Source: Marsupella aquatica | Taxonomy: Eukaryota > Marchantiophyta | DNA: 64,000 nt | Direction of reading: 5' to 3' | Assembly (NCBI GenBank): GCA_973895155.1 | Contig: OZ316899.1 | Coordinates: 3,038,001 to 3,102,000, forward strand | Shown: piece after piece, positions 43,996 through 54,500 of the stretch | Layout: every line of letters starts with the position of its first letter | Position numbering within the stretch: the stretch's first letter is position 1 | Notes under the pieces: model-generated | Database searches by the model: none | Told to the model about the DNA's origin: nothing | The model's input: only the letters and a program-made list of their open reading frames with translations | Made by a program: the position numbers and the translations under genes

Positions 43996-45217
43996 CTAAG
44001 AGGTATGTGGCTGTGCAGGAACCAATTCCCCCTTAGGTATTGCACGCCTATGACAATAAATGAAACGCCACCCTTCCACATCCCAGTGGTCCCTGCCCTT
44101 CACACACCTCCTGAGGTGTTTCACCCCCCAGGTGTCTCATCATGACACCAACTGCGAGGGCACCTTCAACACTGTACAAAGTCTTTAATGCCATCCTTGT
44201 ACACTTTACAATACTCACAAAAATGCCTTGGGCACATTAGGTTGTTTGGACTTGCTGGATGAGACCTATGAGGCAGTGCCCCAACCTGAAGTAGCACCCT
44301 AAGGCAGCCAGGATGGTAATGAGAAAAGCAATGAGGGTGGGCACAATGGAGCACAAGGGATTCCTGTGTTGTGGGATGTTCAAATCTGCCAATGAGTCCA
44401 CAAGCAAAGCATCTAGCTCTGTTGGCAGCACACAATTCACAAACCCATGGTGCCCTCCAATCATTGTTTTTAGGCAATGTGACAGGAGTGCAAGCATGCC
44501 CTTGCATACCTTTTCCACCAACAAAGTGAAAATGTCTACTACAAGGCCCATCACAAAAGATGACATCATCCTTGGGGGGTTAACTAAGTGTATTTTTTGG
44601 GGTACCACGTGCGATCCTAGCCTAATATAAATAGGCCTATTTTATAAAGAAAATATTCCAAGAATATTCTCTATTTTCAATATTAATAACCTATTTTACT
44701 TTATAAAGGGTATATATTAAAGAATATTCTATAAATATGAGTTTATAATACCTTCTTTTGCCTCTTACGCTTTTAAAAAATTTAGTTAAAATCTGCCAAA
44801 AATACCTATTTTGGATCGCACGTGGTTCCTAAGATTTTTGATAGTCAAGCCCCCGAGACATCATCTGTCTCATCACAAAAGAAACAGCAAGGGGGATCCA
44901 TGCGGTGGTGCTCCGTATGGGAAAATATGTCAATCCTTGGCACATCAAAAGCCATCTCAACTTGTTGGATAGTGATTTACCTCTGCAAAACAGATGCATC
45001 CACTCGGCATCCATTTTACATCCCCTCAACATCCATTCTACATTGATAGCATCCTGAACATAAGCATACCTTTAATCTCTGATGTGATAAGAGATGCAAC
45101 AACTTACTGGTGATAGTTGATTGAGGTTTTCTCCTTCCACAATTTTTGAATGTGAACCCTGACTGTATATTGTTGAAGCTTCTGAAATGCTTCCACTACA
45201 CCCGCAACAAATCCATC
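43996..45217 (-). pseudogene. EDM2-like PHD-finger gene fragment
   Basis: One exon with good borders (45217-45108, ttgcag| and |GTAAGT) encodes DGFVAGVVEAFQKLQQYTVR, similar in style to the pre-PHD region of plant EDM2 proteins. A PHD exon starts before 44866 (HRMDPPCCFFCDETDDV) and continues at 44570 after a transposon insertion (DDVIFCDGPCSRHFHF). Then follow WVCELCAANRARCFACGLIG, CFSHYHPGCL and RHFCEYC. A TGA at 44166-44168 replaces a residue after FVQC, and a frameshift precedes GWRFIYCHRRAIPKGEL. EDM2 controls heterochromatic intronic repeats in Arabidopsis. This copy is dead. Other exons were not found. Confidence 0.6.
44571..44856. mobile_element. 286-bp Mutator-type MITE inserted in the PHD finger
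   Basis: The 9-bp GACATCATC flanks it on both sides (44562-44570 and 44857-44865). The ends are imperfect inverted repeats of about 45 bp, strongest over the inner ACCACGTGCGATCC (44603-44616 and its complement at 44813-44826). The interior is very AT-rich with AGAATATTCT repeats and no ORF. A 9-bp duplication and long terminal repeats are typical of Mutator-like elements. Removing it with one duplication rejoins the PHD finger in frame. Confidence 0.75.
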
Positions 45218-46329
45218 CTGCAAGAAGAGTTGAGTTAGCATATTAATTTATGAAGAGCTGACTATTTGAGCTGAAGGAAATAAACTGAAGCCAGGTTCAT
45301 TCCTGCTGGAAAATGATTGCTTGAAGGAGTTTAAATAGAAAAAGGAAGACACAGGCACATGAAGATCTACAATAAACCATCCAATAAAACAAAATACACA
45401 AGAAGAAGAAGGAACGGTAGCAAACTTTTACAGACAGTACACAATTCCAGTCATGCATGGAAATCTGGATATAAAGTTAAGCAGGGAATCAAACTAGCCA
45501 TTCAAGTAACTGAGTCAAAATTTAACATACCTTGGCAACTACTGGTACGTTCTAGATTATAGACTTTAAACAGATCAAAACAAGCTGCACTTTCCTCTTA
45601 TTGGACAGCTGCACAACACAGTGCAACCCAGTGCCATATGAATGTCAATCAAAGCCTTTGCTTTTCGAGTATAAATCATTTCAATCACCATTCATAAGGC
45701 AGATCAGTCATTACAAAGTTTCCAATGCTCAACATTGTATTTGAATGAGTTACTTAGTGAGAGTCTCAGACAAGTGACTTCGACAGCCTATATAGAGAGA
45801 GCCACGGCAGCTGTTGCTAATCGAGGGCACTACGAATGCTTCACATTATGCATCTGGAGGACCTTCTGGAAGAGATTATTAAGATCTGTGTACTGATTGT
45901 CTACACTATGACAATATTCCTATGCTTCACTCTCTAGATCTTGTAATCACCCTCAATCACAGCAGGCCAATCACAGCAGCCTGATACAAAATCGCCCCCT
46001 GATCAAGACTGTGCTTGATGGAAGCAAGGAGCGCAAACAAAGAGAGGAGCTCAATTGAAGCTTCACGATTGGAGGAAGCAGCTTGATGGGCAGCTCAATT
46101 GAAGCCGGGAGGAGCTCGAGAAGAAGGAAAGAGCTCAAACTGGGGCTCAAACGAAAGGAGGAAACTCAATTCATACTCAGCAATTGGAGAGAGCAGAAAT
46201 CACTTGACTGCAAGCAAAGTCTATAGAAGAAGAATAGCAGGGAGAAACTGAGCAAAATAGAATGGGCCGACAGCATTTTGGCTCCAAGATTTCAAATACC
46301 TCTTGAGTTGGAATTGCAAAGATGATTTG
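45218..46329. other. No gene recognised
   Basis: Mixed sequence without a coherent reading frame. Upstream exons of the EDM2-like gene would be expected here, but none could be identified by eye. Confidence 0.3.
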
Positions 46330-46600
46330 TGCTTCTGCCCTTTGCCCCAGCCTTCAAGCACGCCCTTTGCCCCAGCCTTCAATCTCGCCCTTCAAGCTGC
46401 TTGCGCTTTAGCCCTTCCAGCTTGCCCCAGCCTTCAATGTCGCCCTTCACCTTCAAGCAGCTCGCCCTTCGCCTTCAAGCTTGCCCTTCAAACTGCTCGC
46501 GCTTAGCCCTTCCAGCTTGCGGTTTGCCCTTGAAGCTTGCCCCAGCCTTCAAGCTCACCTTCAAGCTTGCGCTTAGCCCTTCCAGCTCGCCCCAACTCGA
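46330..46600. repeat. Degenerate CCTTCAAGC-type short repeats
   Basis: The words GCCCTT, CCTTCAAGC and CTTGCCCCAGCC recur more than ten times in irregular order, giving open frames on the plus strand with Pro/Ser/Leu/Ala-rich, low-complexity translations. I regard the frames as by-products of the repeat. Confidence 0.65.
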
Positions 46601-48024
46601 TCCCACCAGCAGCCGCAGCTCACACCCGCAGCGCCGACAGTCTCGCCCACAGTGTCACTTGCCTGATCACTTTCAATCCCGATCGACTTCAGCCGAGACT
46701 TTAGCTGCACCTCACTCACACTTGCAGTTGCCACCTTCGATCAATAGAGCCGTAGCGCCCAGCCTATGTGTAAGCATTCCTTCAAAAAAGGTTGATTGAA
46801 GCAATGTCTAGACCCTGACCCAAGCTCACATCGATCACGGCCGCAGCACCCAGCATGCAGCCCGAACACGACCGCAACACCTAGATTGCTTGACCACAAC
46901 CTTCAGACAAACAGAATACAGCCGCAACACCCCTGAGATTGCTAAAATATTGCCGCAGCACCCTTCAGCTCACATAGGGAACATCTAGCTACAGTTCAAA
47001 CATTGCAAAGGCACTTGCGCATGCATTTCCTTTTGAAAAAAACAAGGCAGCACCGTCACAAGCTTCGCGTAGCTTGATTTCCTTAAAAAAAAATGAGACA
47101 ACACCCTCACCATACATACGCGCATGCAGTTCCTTCAAAAAAACCACGAGGCAGCGAGCACAAAGCGCCTACTTTGCGGCTCCCTTGTGCACTCCCTTTG
47201 CAAAATGGGAGTCTTTTGTCCAACGGTCCCAGTCACATTTGCCCTAAAACTGGCCAGGCAATGTAAACCATTAGATCCCCAAAAATGGACGGATGGATGG
47301 AATCGCGATCAATCCAATATCAGGCCAACGTCTATGTGGGAGAATGGGTTTGACACTTTGCACCCTAAGCCTTCCCCTTTCCCCTCTCCCCCCTCTCGGA
47401 TCATCCACCTCTTGCCCAGATAATTCAAATATGTCCCTCAATGCCACCATGAAACCCTATAACACTACATAACCTCTTTACATATGGACGTGCCACGTGG
47501 ACCAGTTATTAATGGACACATGTTCCCCATATATGTCCAGGCCAAAAATGCCCTATCTTAAACTAACAACTTACATTGAAGAAGTGGGGTTTTTTGCACC
47601 CCTATTAGACTTCTAAGTTGCAATATGTATTTCGCAACCCCTAAAGTTCTTCTACAAAAATTCTTAAGTATTCCGCAGAATTGAATTAAAAAACCCTATA
47701 CCTATCGCGCGTGATGGGTCGGAAGTTAAAAAAGTGAGGCCCGGGATCCGCGCATCTGTGCAACTAGTCACGTGGGCATTAAATTTTTCATGCACAAAAG
47801 ATCTGAGAAATCCATGAATGCATCCTAGACATCCAACACATGATCGACAAACGTGAAATCCAAGATGTTCATCCGATTGCCCAACGGGAGAAAGTTCTCT
47901 TGCCAAAATTGAGCCGACAAGCATTACTGCCTTCACTTGTCATTCTACAGCCTCAGAAATTTTCTTGCACTCCCATCTCCTCCTTTCTATTGCCGCAGTG
48001 CTCTCTCAATCGCGCATTTCCAGG
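46601..48024. other. No gene recognised
   Basis: Short frames only. CGCAGCACC/CGCAACACC words recur around 46840-46970 in a loose repeat. Nothing else is supported. Confidence 0.3.
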
Positions 48025-48481
48025 GTTCCTTCTGTAGATTATCATGGCTCCACCATGAGGAAAGGGGAAGGAGCAGGCAATAGTCTTCAGTGATAGCAAT
48101 GGCGAGGCAGCGGTGGTGGAGTCTCACACAAAGCGTCCTCTTGCCTCTCAACCGTTGACTGTCCCAATATCGTCAAAGGGAAAGGCCATCTCCAAGGGCC
48201 GACTAGCTATAGTCCTGGCAGAGGGATCTATTCCAACAAAAGGAGTAGTTCAACCCATTGCAAAGAAAACTTTGGCATCGGTGACAAAGCTTTCTACTAC
48301 AAAGAGATCACCCGCACCTCTCCCCAGTTCTTCATCTGAGAGCGAGGGGATGCCAAAGCGTTGTCAAGCAACAAATCATCTTCCAATCAAGGAGGGTTTT
48401 TCTGGGGACATTCAAGTGACTCAAACGATGACTCGGACGCGTATAAGCCAAGCTGGTGGGAAGACTAAATGTCATCAATGA
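48025..48481 (+). pseudogene. Basic Ser/Thr/Lys-rich ORF, unrecognised
   Basis: An ATG at 48043 is followed by an early TGA; the same frame then stays open to 48479-48481. The product is rich in Ser, Thr, Lys and Pro with no domain. A Cys/His-containing stretch lies just past the stop. It could be the N-terminal part of a retroelement or gene whose later parts lie at 49.9-51.2 kb, but this cannot be shown. Confidence 0.25.
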
Positions 48482-48895
48482 CATGCATGACGCGGAATGA
48501 AGGAGTTTGTACGACACATACATCCTCATTTGTCGGCTGTAGCTGATCATCAAAGGCTGCAGTTTTTGACAGCTCTTTTCCCAAGTCAGGTAGTTGGAAT
48601 CAGTCACGGAACGTAGAGAGAGATTTCTCAAGATTGCTTCCTAGTTTTTGATCCATCTTCAAGTGGAATGACATGTAGGCTGGTGTTCATAACAACAATG
48701 TATTCTCCTTGCATCACTCATGTGCCATTAATTGGAGTCCACCAGCAGTTTTGCATATCCTTTGTCAAATTTGTATGATTTATTGCTTGCTAAGTTGAGA
48801 CAAATTTGTTCACATTTCTGATTCAAAACTTTCCAAAATGCTTGAAAGTCAGAACATAAAGGCCGGTATAAAACTGAAACACTCTTCTAGTTTCA

Positions 48896-49218
48896 TAATA
48901 GCGTGTGGCGCTATCATTGGAATGCTTGATATTCATCCTTACACTATCCCATTATGTCTCAAAAAAGGATCAAGTAGTCACGACTTTTGTTGTCGTTTCT
49001 AGGATCTTGAGACTCAATCTGATGTCCATTTATGATAGCACCAAGCGCTAGTTTAACGTTTTGGAGAAAACCTACAGTTTTCATCTTACCTGTCAAAAAA
49101 CCAGTGAAACTATTTTAGAACATCTTACAAGGATTGTTGTTAGCATTCTGCGCTATTCAAATAACGATTTGAACGTGCTTATAGACAATTCTCTTTTATT
49201 AGCACTTGGCGCTATTAA
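48896..49218. repeat. Cluster of four short palindromes (same family as 38.5 kb)
   Basis: TAATAGCGTGTGGCGCTATC (48896-48915), ATAGCACCAAGCGCTAG (49035-49051), TTAGCATTCTGCGCTATT (49140-49157) and TTAGCACTTGGCGCTATTAA (49199-49218). All share the (A/T)AGC...GCGCTA core with TA-rich flanks. Spacing is irregular (about 140, 105 and 60 bp). Confidence 0.75.
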
Positions 49219-49907
49219 TTTGGTAAAATTGGTCAACGATAACCTTGTAGATTACAAGATACGCTACCAAAGTCCGGGATGATTGAACACCCAATCAAAA
49301 TCTGCCAAGTGTTCACCTCTATTGTGGTTATTGTTCAAACCCATTCTGAGGTGGTCGGTATCACATCTCTTAAACCTGTGCTGCAACTTTGCGCTTGTGA
49401 GAGATTTGTACTTTGGCATCTTTGCCTCTTCTTCACGCTCATTTGATCGTGACATTGTGTACCTCAGTCTGTTACACTCCGTACTGACGCAAGGCTCAAG
49501 GGTGCACAACATTGCCCAAGGCTCCACTTACCATCACCATCGTCTCTCTGTCGGGTAATACAAGGATGGGAGATAGTCATGCGGGTCATTCCCAATCCTC
49601 TTTTTCTAGCTCTGTGTACACCTGCCGCATGACTTGGTCGGCTGCATCACAGTCATATTCAGACATTGGCCCAACTTTTCCCATCGCGCAATCAAGGAGG
49701 GGTAGAATGGACACAATAGAAGAGGTCTCCCAGGTAGATTTGGGCATCATTGGACTCTCGATGGACGACCTCATCTTGAAACATGTTTTGCCCTTTGGGA
49801 AAGATTATTGAGGATTGGAGAAGGAGCCGCCACAAATTCCTCTTTGTCGATTGGTCCCAATGGAAGTCATGCAAACATTACAGAAATAGAGTGCCTCAAT
49901 CAACAAG

Positions 49908-50273
49908 TTGAAAGAGTCATTCCGGATTTCTAGATACAATTCACAAATGGGAATGCCATTCTATGTTCAACCCACAAATGCAGAGTCGGGGTTCCACAAA
50001 TTCGTACAAATGAGATTTGAGCATCTTGGGATCCAATTTGGGTGGCTGAGAATGAGAAGTTTGAGGAAGAGTGTGACACCAACCCGGAATTCAAAGTTTT
50101 GAAGGAGAAGATGTTGTGTGTCTTTGATAGAAATCATCGATTGTACTTGTGGTTGATTGTGACATCAGAGCACCCTGACAACATTAAGTACCACCTGCGT
50201 GTGACCTCCATTATTTTCAATGGAGATAAGGGTTCCCTGGTGGAGCTCAAGGCTGCCATGCACGCCGTGAACC
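49908..50273 (+). CDS. Unrecognised coding segment, probable exon
   Basis: Two overlapping frames are open. The better one (about 50042-50273) encodes ENEKFEEECDTNPEFKVLKE ... YLWLIVTSEHPDNIKYHLRV and ends at a good donor CCC|GTAAGT at 50274. No domain is recognised. It is likely an exon of the same unit as 50374-51207, although the acceptor at the next ORF does not preserve the frame, perhaps because a palindrome sits there. Confidence 0.3.
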
Positions 50274-50370
50274 CGTAAGTCCCACTAATGTCTCATTTTT
50301 AACAATCTCATTTAACATGACGTACATGTTGACAACCAACTTTTGATGTGAAATTTTGTTTGTACATTTG

Positions 50371-50391
50371 CTAGCGCCTGGCGCTGCTAAT
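50371..50391. repeat. Palindrome of the AGCGCY..RGCGCT family
   Basis: CTAGCGCCTGGCGCTGCTAAT is the most symmetrical member (GCGCC/GGCGC arms around one T). It lies exactly where the ORF ending at 51207 begins. Confidence 0.75.
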
Positions 50392-51207
50392 TCCCATGTT
50401 CATGACTGTCATGGGTTGGGGCAAGCTATCGTAGAGCCATCTTGGATTCTTGATGCGGACAAAATTTCTCGGCTTCTTTCACAATATCTTGAGCACTACA
50501 AACCTCTCATTGACGCAACAAGTTTTGCAAAGTTTGAAGCCATTTGGAAGAAGACTCGCAAGGGATCTTGGTATACACACAAGATGCCACAAGACGCACT
50601 TATCTACATTTTCTGTGAAAACAAGATTAAATCTTACACAAATCAGTTCAAAGTGGACATGGATTTTGCAGCTGCCCAAAGGACTCCGTGGTCAGAAGAG
50701 GAGACGACAAAGAGGCACGAGGAGGCAACCAAAGACTGGGCGATCAAAGTAACTAAGATCACTCCATCACTCCATCCAGATTTTGGTGATTACTTGGGCA
50801 CATGTGCCAAAATGTTTCCCTCGACAGAGATGAACAAAAGAGAGAAGAAACCTAATACGGTTGGTTGCACTATGGATTGCACCCGCCTCTTTACAATAGT
50901 GACTTATCTAGATTCAAAGTTGAGGTGTACCCTTCTCGTCGCCCATTGTACTCCGGAGATTTGGAAACAGTTTTTCCATCCGGCCAGTGTGAACGACAAT
51001 CCCATAAAACAATGGTGCCATACATGGCATATTTGGAATTGTGTGGAGGGGATTGCTACTGGATTGATCCTTACCTCTTTGGAGCAGGTTTTAGACTGGA
51101 TGCCAAATGATCGTCTCACGAAGTCTAGTTGTGAGTCCCTTGATGTTATAATGAAGTCCATTATTGAAGAGTTCAAATTATTAATTCAATTAAGGCCTTC
51201 AAAGTAA
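50374..51207 (+). CDS. Unrecognised protein, about 277 codons
   Basis: The frame is open from the palindrome to a TAA at 51205-51207 with no internal stop. It reads as a globular, charged protein (SWILDADKISRLLSQYLEHY, RTPWSEEETTKRHEEATKDW, DFGDYLGTCAKMFPS, TPEIWKQFFHPASV). It has no ATG at the palindrome, so an upstream exon is likely. No nuclease, zinc or membrane motif is visible and I cannot name a family. Length and composition suggest real past coding. It could belong to a transposon or a host gene. Confidence 0.35.
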   Translation, partial: APGAANSHVHDCHGLGQAIVEPSWILDADKISRLLSQYLEHYKPLIDATSFAKFEAIWKKTRKGSWYTHKMPQDALIYIFCENKIKSYTNQFKVDMDFAAAQRTPWSEEETTKRHEEATKDWAIKVTKITPSLHPDFGDYLGTCAKMFPSTEMNKREKKPNTVGCTMDCTRLFTIVTYLDSKLRCTLLVAHCTPEIWKQFFHPASVNDNPIKQWCHTWHIWNCVEGIATGLILTSLEQVLDWMPNDRLTKSSCESLDVIMKSIIEEFKLLIQLRPSK

Positions 51208-51526
51208 GCTGACAAGGAGGACTACACTAAACGAAACAAAACTGCTTTTGTGATCAGCGAATTCAACAAGAAGCCCTATTGTTTCCAGCATACCGGATCC
51301 TGCAATGCTCTTAAAAATTTATTGCATTAAAAAATGTCGTGTTAATAGCCAAAAATGCAATTGTGGGGTAGCCAGAAGGCTCCTGTCACAGGTTACAGCC
51401 TTAAATCTTTCCAAACTCACTTGCAACTATCCAGCTCAGCTATTTTATAATCACCTATTTGAATCAAGCCCTTTTGATCTGAACGTTGTGCATTTTTTGC
51501 AAATGGTTAGTCCTTGGCAATGTATT

Positions 51527-54500
51527 CTAGCTCTCATCTGAATCTGCAACATAAAGATCACAGTTGTAAGCCTCTAAGTCGTAACCATCTTCTTTCTGCA
51601 ACATCCTGCGCTAACACATCCAGCAGTCCAATGGCTTCCGAGAAAACAACGATTTTATACAATTCAAGGAAGCACCCCGTCATGGAAAAGCAAAGTTGAA
51701 TCTAACAATGCAAGGTCATAAAAGAAATATGCACACCTGACCGGACATCATTCGGAATTTTCCCTCGCATTTGTAGCTGCTTTGATATCATCCGACAAAT
51801 AAGCATCCACCAGTAAATGTGGATCACCAAGAGTGTTATGAGCATTGTATTAAATGTGTAGTAATGAACCGCATGAACATAATTTGCTTTGTTCACATAG
51901 CTGACCACATCGTAACTGTGAGGAAAAAAGCCAGATGCCTCAGTCAATCTGGTAAAAAAATTGAGTGACGACGTAGCTTCTACATCCAAGACTTGCAGCC
52001 AAGGCAGAGAAGAATTCTTTTACAAGCTTTGCTTCAATGTGCAGGACAGCAGGAGCAAGCCAGTTCCAATTTCCCAGAACAGAGACTCGACGAATTGTAT
52101 TCTCCAAGCAAAAAAATAGCCACTACCTTTCAGACAGCACCAAGTAGATTATTTCACTATTCGGTTCAGGATAATACTATACCAGAAGTTGCAAAACCCC
52201 AGAGTTCAAAATTGTCAAGTTTCGCTGTTCTTTGAAAACGCAAAGACCCCCAAAACAGAAAATCATGCAAGAGTGGCGTGGAAATATGCGAGTGGTCTCC
52301 TGTTTGTGCAAAGGTTGGTTTAATCGAAAGGACATTGAAAATATCTAAAAATATTTACAAGACAATTCTAAGATAATATCCAGTTTTTACAGCTCAAAGT
52401 GTTATCGTACACAGTAGAATTTTGACGAAATTATGGTTAAGGTCTTGTTAAGACTAGGCAAACGAATATTTGAATAGCCTATTAATCCCAAATTTTGCTT
52501 TTTCTCTCTTCTCCATTCCCTTCAAACCTCCCGAAAACTATATCAATCCTCAGAAATCTCAACGCATTTGTAAGACATGAGAATATCAAGAAAAGTAGGA
52601 AGATAACCTGGTGCTTTTGATGATCCAGAAAGGGAAGTAACCAAGACGTAGAAGAGCCCACGAAAGTGTGAATAGTCCAAAAAGGAGACTTGCACCAAAT
52701 TCCTTTTGACTGTATTTGCATAATTTGGCTGATTCCAAAAGAACATCGCTGACATCATGCAGTGCCAGGACCATGGATCCAACTCGGAAAGATCTGAAAT
52801 AGCTCATTGTCCAACACAGTCAGATAAGAAATGCAGAGGTTTATGAGTACGAAAATTACACCAATTTCTTCAATTCATTTATTAAGCATGTTATTTAATC
52901 GACTCAGGCAAAATTTAGTCTCATATATTAATGACCGAAAAGTGATGTCCTGGGTACCTGGGGAACTGAAGACCTTGAGCTGAAGTCTATACTGGCCTAC
53001 TTTAGATCAACATATGATTATTGTTTCAACCAGCAAGTTCAAAATTTTAATACTAAAGACAAACTTTCGAAAAAGAATATGAGAAGGGTTTTAGATGAAA
53101 AGGCACGTGATAGATGAAAAGCTACAGTTTTCAGGTTACAAGGAAAATCAACGTACCCAGTAATGTAGGAGTAGCTGATTAGACCAATAGTTATCACGTG
53201 ATGAGACATCATCACACCGAAATCCTTTCTACGAGTCTCCCAGAACATTAGAGCTATCACACTGTAAACGTAGAAGCCACACTGAAAAGTATAGAACAAC
53301 TTAAGTTGAAACCTACGCATTTCAATCAATCACCACAGTTCCTGTCAGAAAATTCTTTGCAACAAAGTCATATTTATCTAGAAACAAACTATCTTGACAA
53401 CATTGGAAGATTCTCATGACGCCGCAGACCTGCCTGCCACTTCATTCTCCAGCCATACGTTTGATACGGCAGGAGAATGGATATTTAAGCTTTCCGGTTC
53501 TGAAGTTCAATTTCTCACATGCACGTGCTTACCATGGTAAGAGAAAGCCTCGCCCTTCCTCTCCCTCATCTTTTCAATCAAGAACTAATAGGGGGCTTCC
53601 TCAAGATTGGCCATATAGTACTCTGCACCCTATGTTCCAGGAATGAATTGCATCATACCCCGCTAATCACAGAGTAATCAAGGCGAGGCCTCTCGTTGTT
53701 AAGCTGAACAGAAGAGGGCTGAAGTGGAGTTACAAAAATGGGCAGAGAAATCGAACAGGGCCAAAGCAGCTTTTGCGAGCTTGTCGCCTTTCCCTGTTTA
53801 GTGGAATTTAGCACGGAATTGACTGTATATTGTGACAACAGCCCTGTAGCAAGTAGAGCAATCAGGGGATCCATGACTCTTTTCAACAACAATCAGAGTT
53901 CTTCACGATGTCTTGGTGCGGGTGTGCAAACGATTCCCGCTCAATGCTAATCAGTCCGCCAAAAAATATCTGTGCAACCCACGAGCCAACGATGACATTA
54001 AACTGCCTGTCTGGTCCAGAACTTAACAGGACCAGTCACGCCCAACACGACGCCTCTAACTTATGGAACACTCCTAATGAAAGGAGCAGCATGATTCCCT
54101 TGTTTTCTGCTGGTCTTTGACCTGACATCCTTGGACAGATATCCCCTCTTTATGTCTTCTGTTGCTTGTGCTGGGTGCTATTGTACTTGCTTGGTGATAT
54201 ACCGGGTGCCACTTGTAATCTAATGCCAAGAAGAAGGGTCCTGTGCAAATTCATTTGGAGAGCTCATGACCTCTCCTTGTGCAGCGCGATGCCCTGGCCT
54301 TCATCTGCACTCTGCCAAGGCTCGTCCACTTGGTTACAGATATGATCTCGGAAGGGAAAAATGCGTAGTTTAATCTAGTTCTAGAATGGTTTTGGCAAAA
54401 GACTCAGCGTCAGCAGAGGCAGCGACTGAGGTGAATTAGAACATTTACATGCCTGAGTTTCTAAAAGAGTGTATCTCGTGACAATTTGTAGTCAAGGTGG

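Noticed and set aside
43996-44608. PHD finger as an N-terminal part of the neighbouring transposase
   Set aside because: It is separated by stops and a frame change from the transposase start at 43790. An exon with its own splice sites at 45.1-45.2 kb fits a separate host-type gene better.
46303-46799. Open frames with Pro/Ser/Leu-rich products
   Set aside because: They follow directly from CCTTCAAGC-type short repeats; several frames are open at once.
53738-53950. Plus-strand ELTVYCDNSPVA resembling Copia RNase H
   Set aside because: Only one short motif matches and the flanking residues do not. A nearby minus-strand Copia fragment is better supported.
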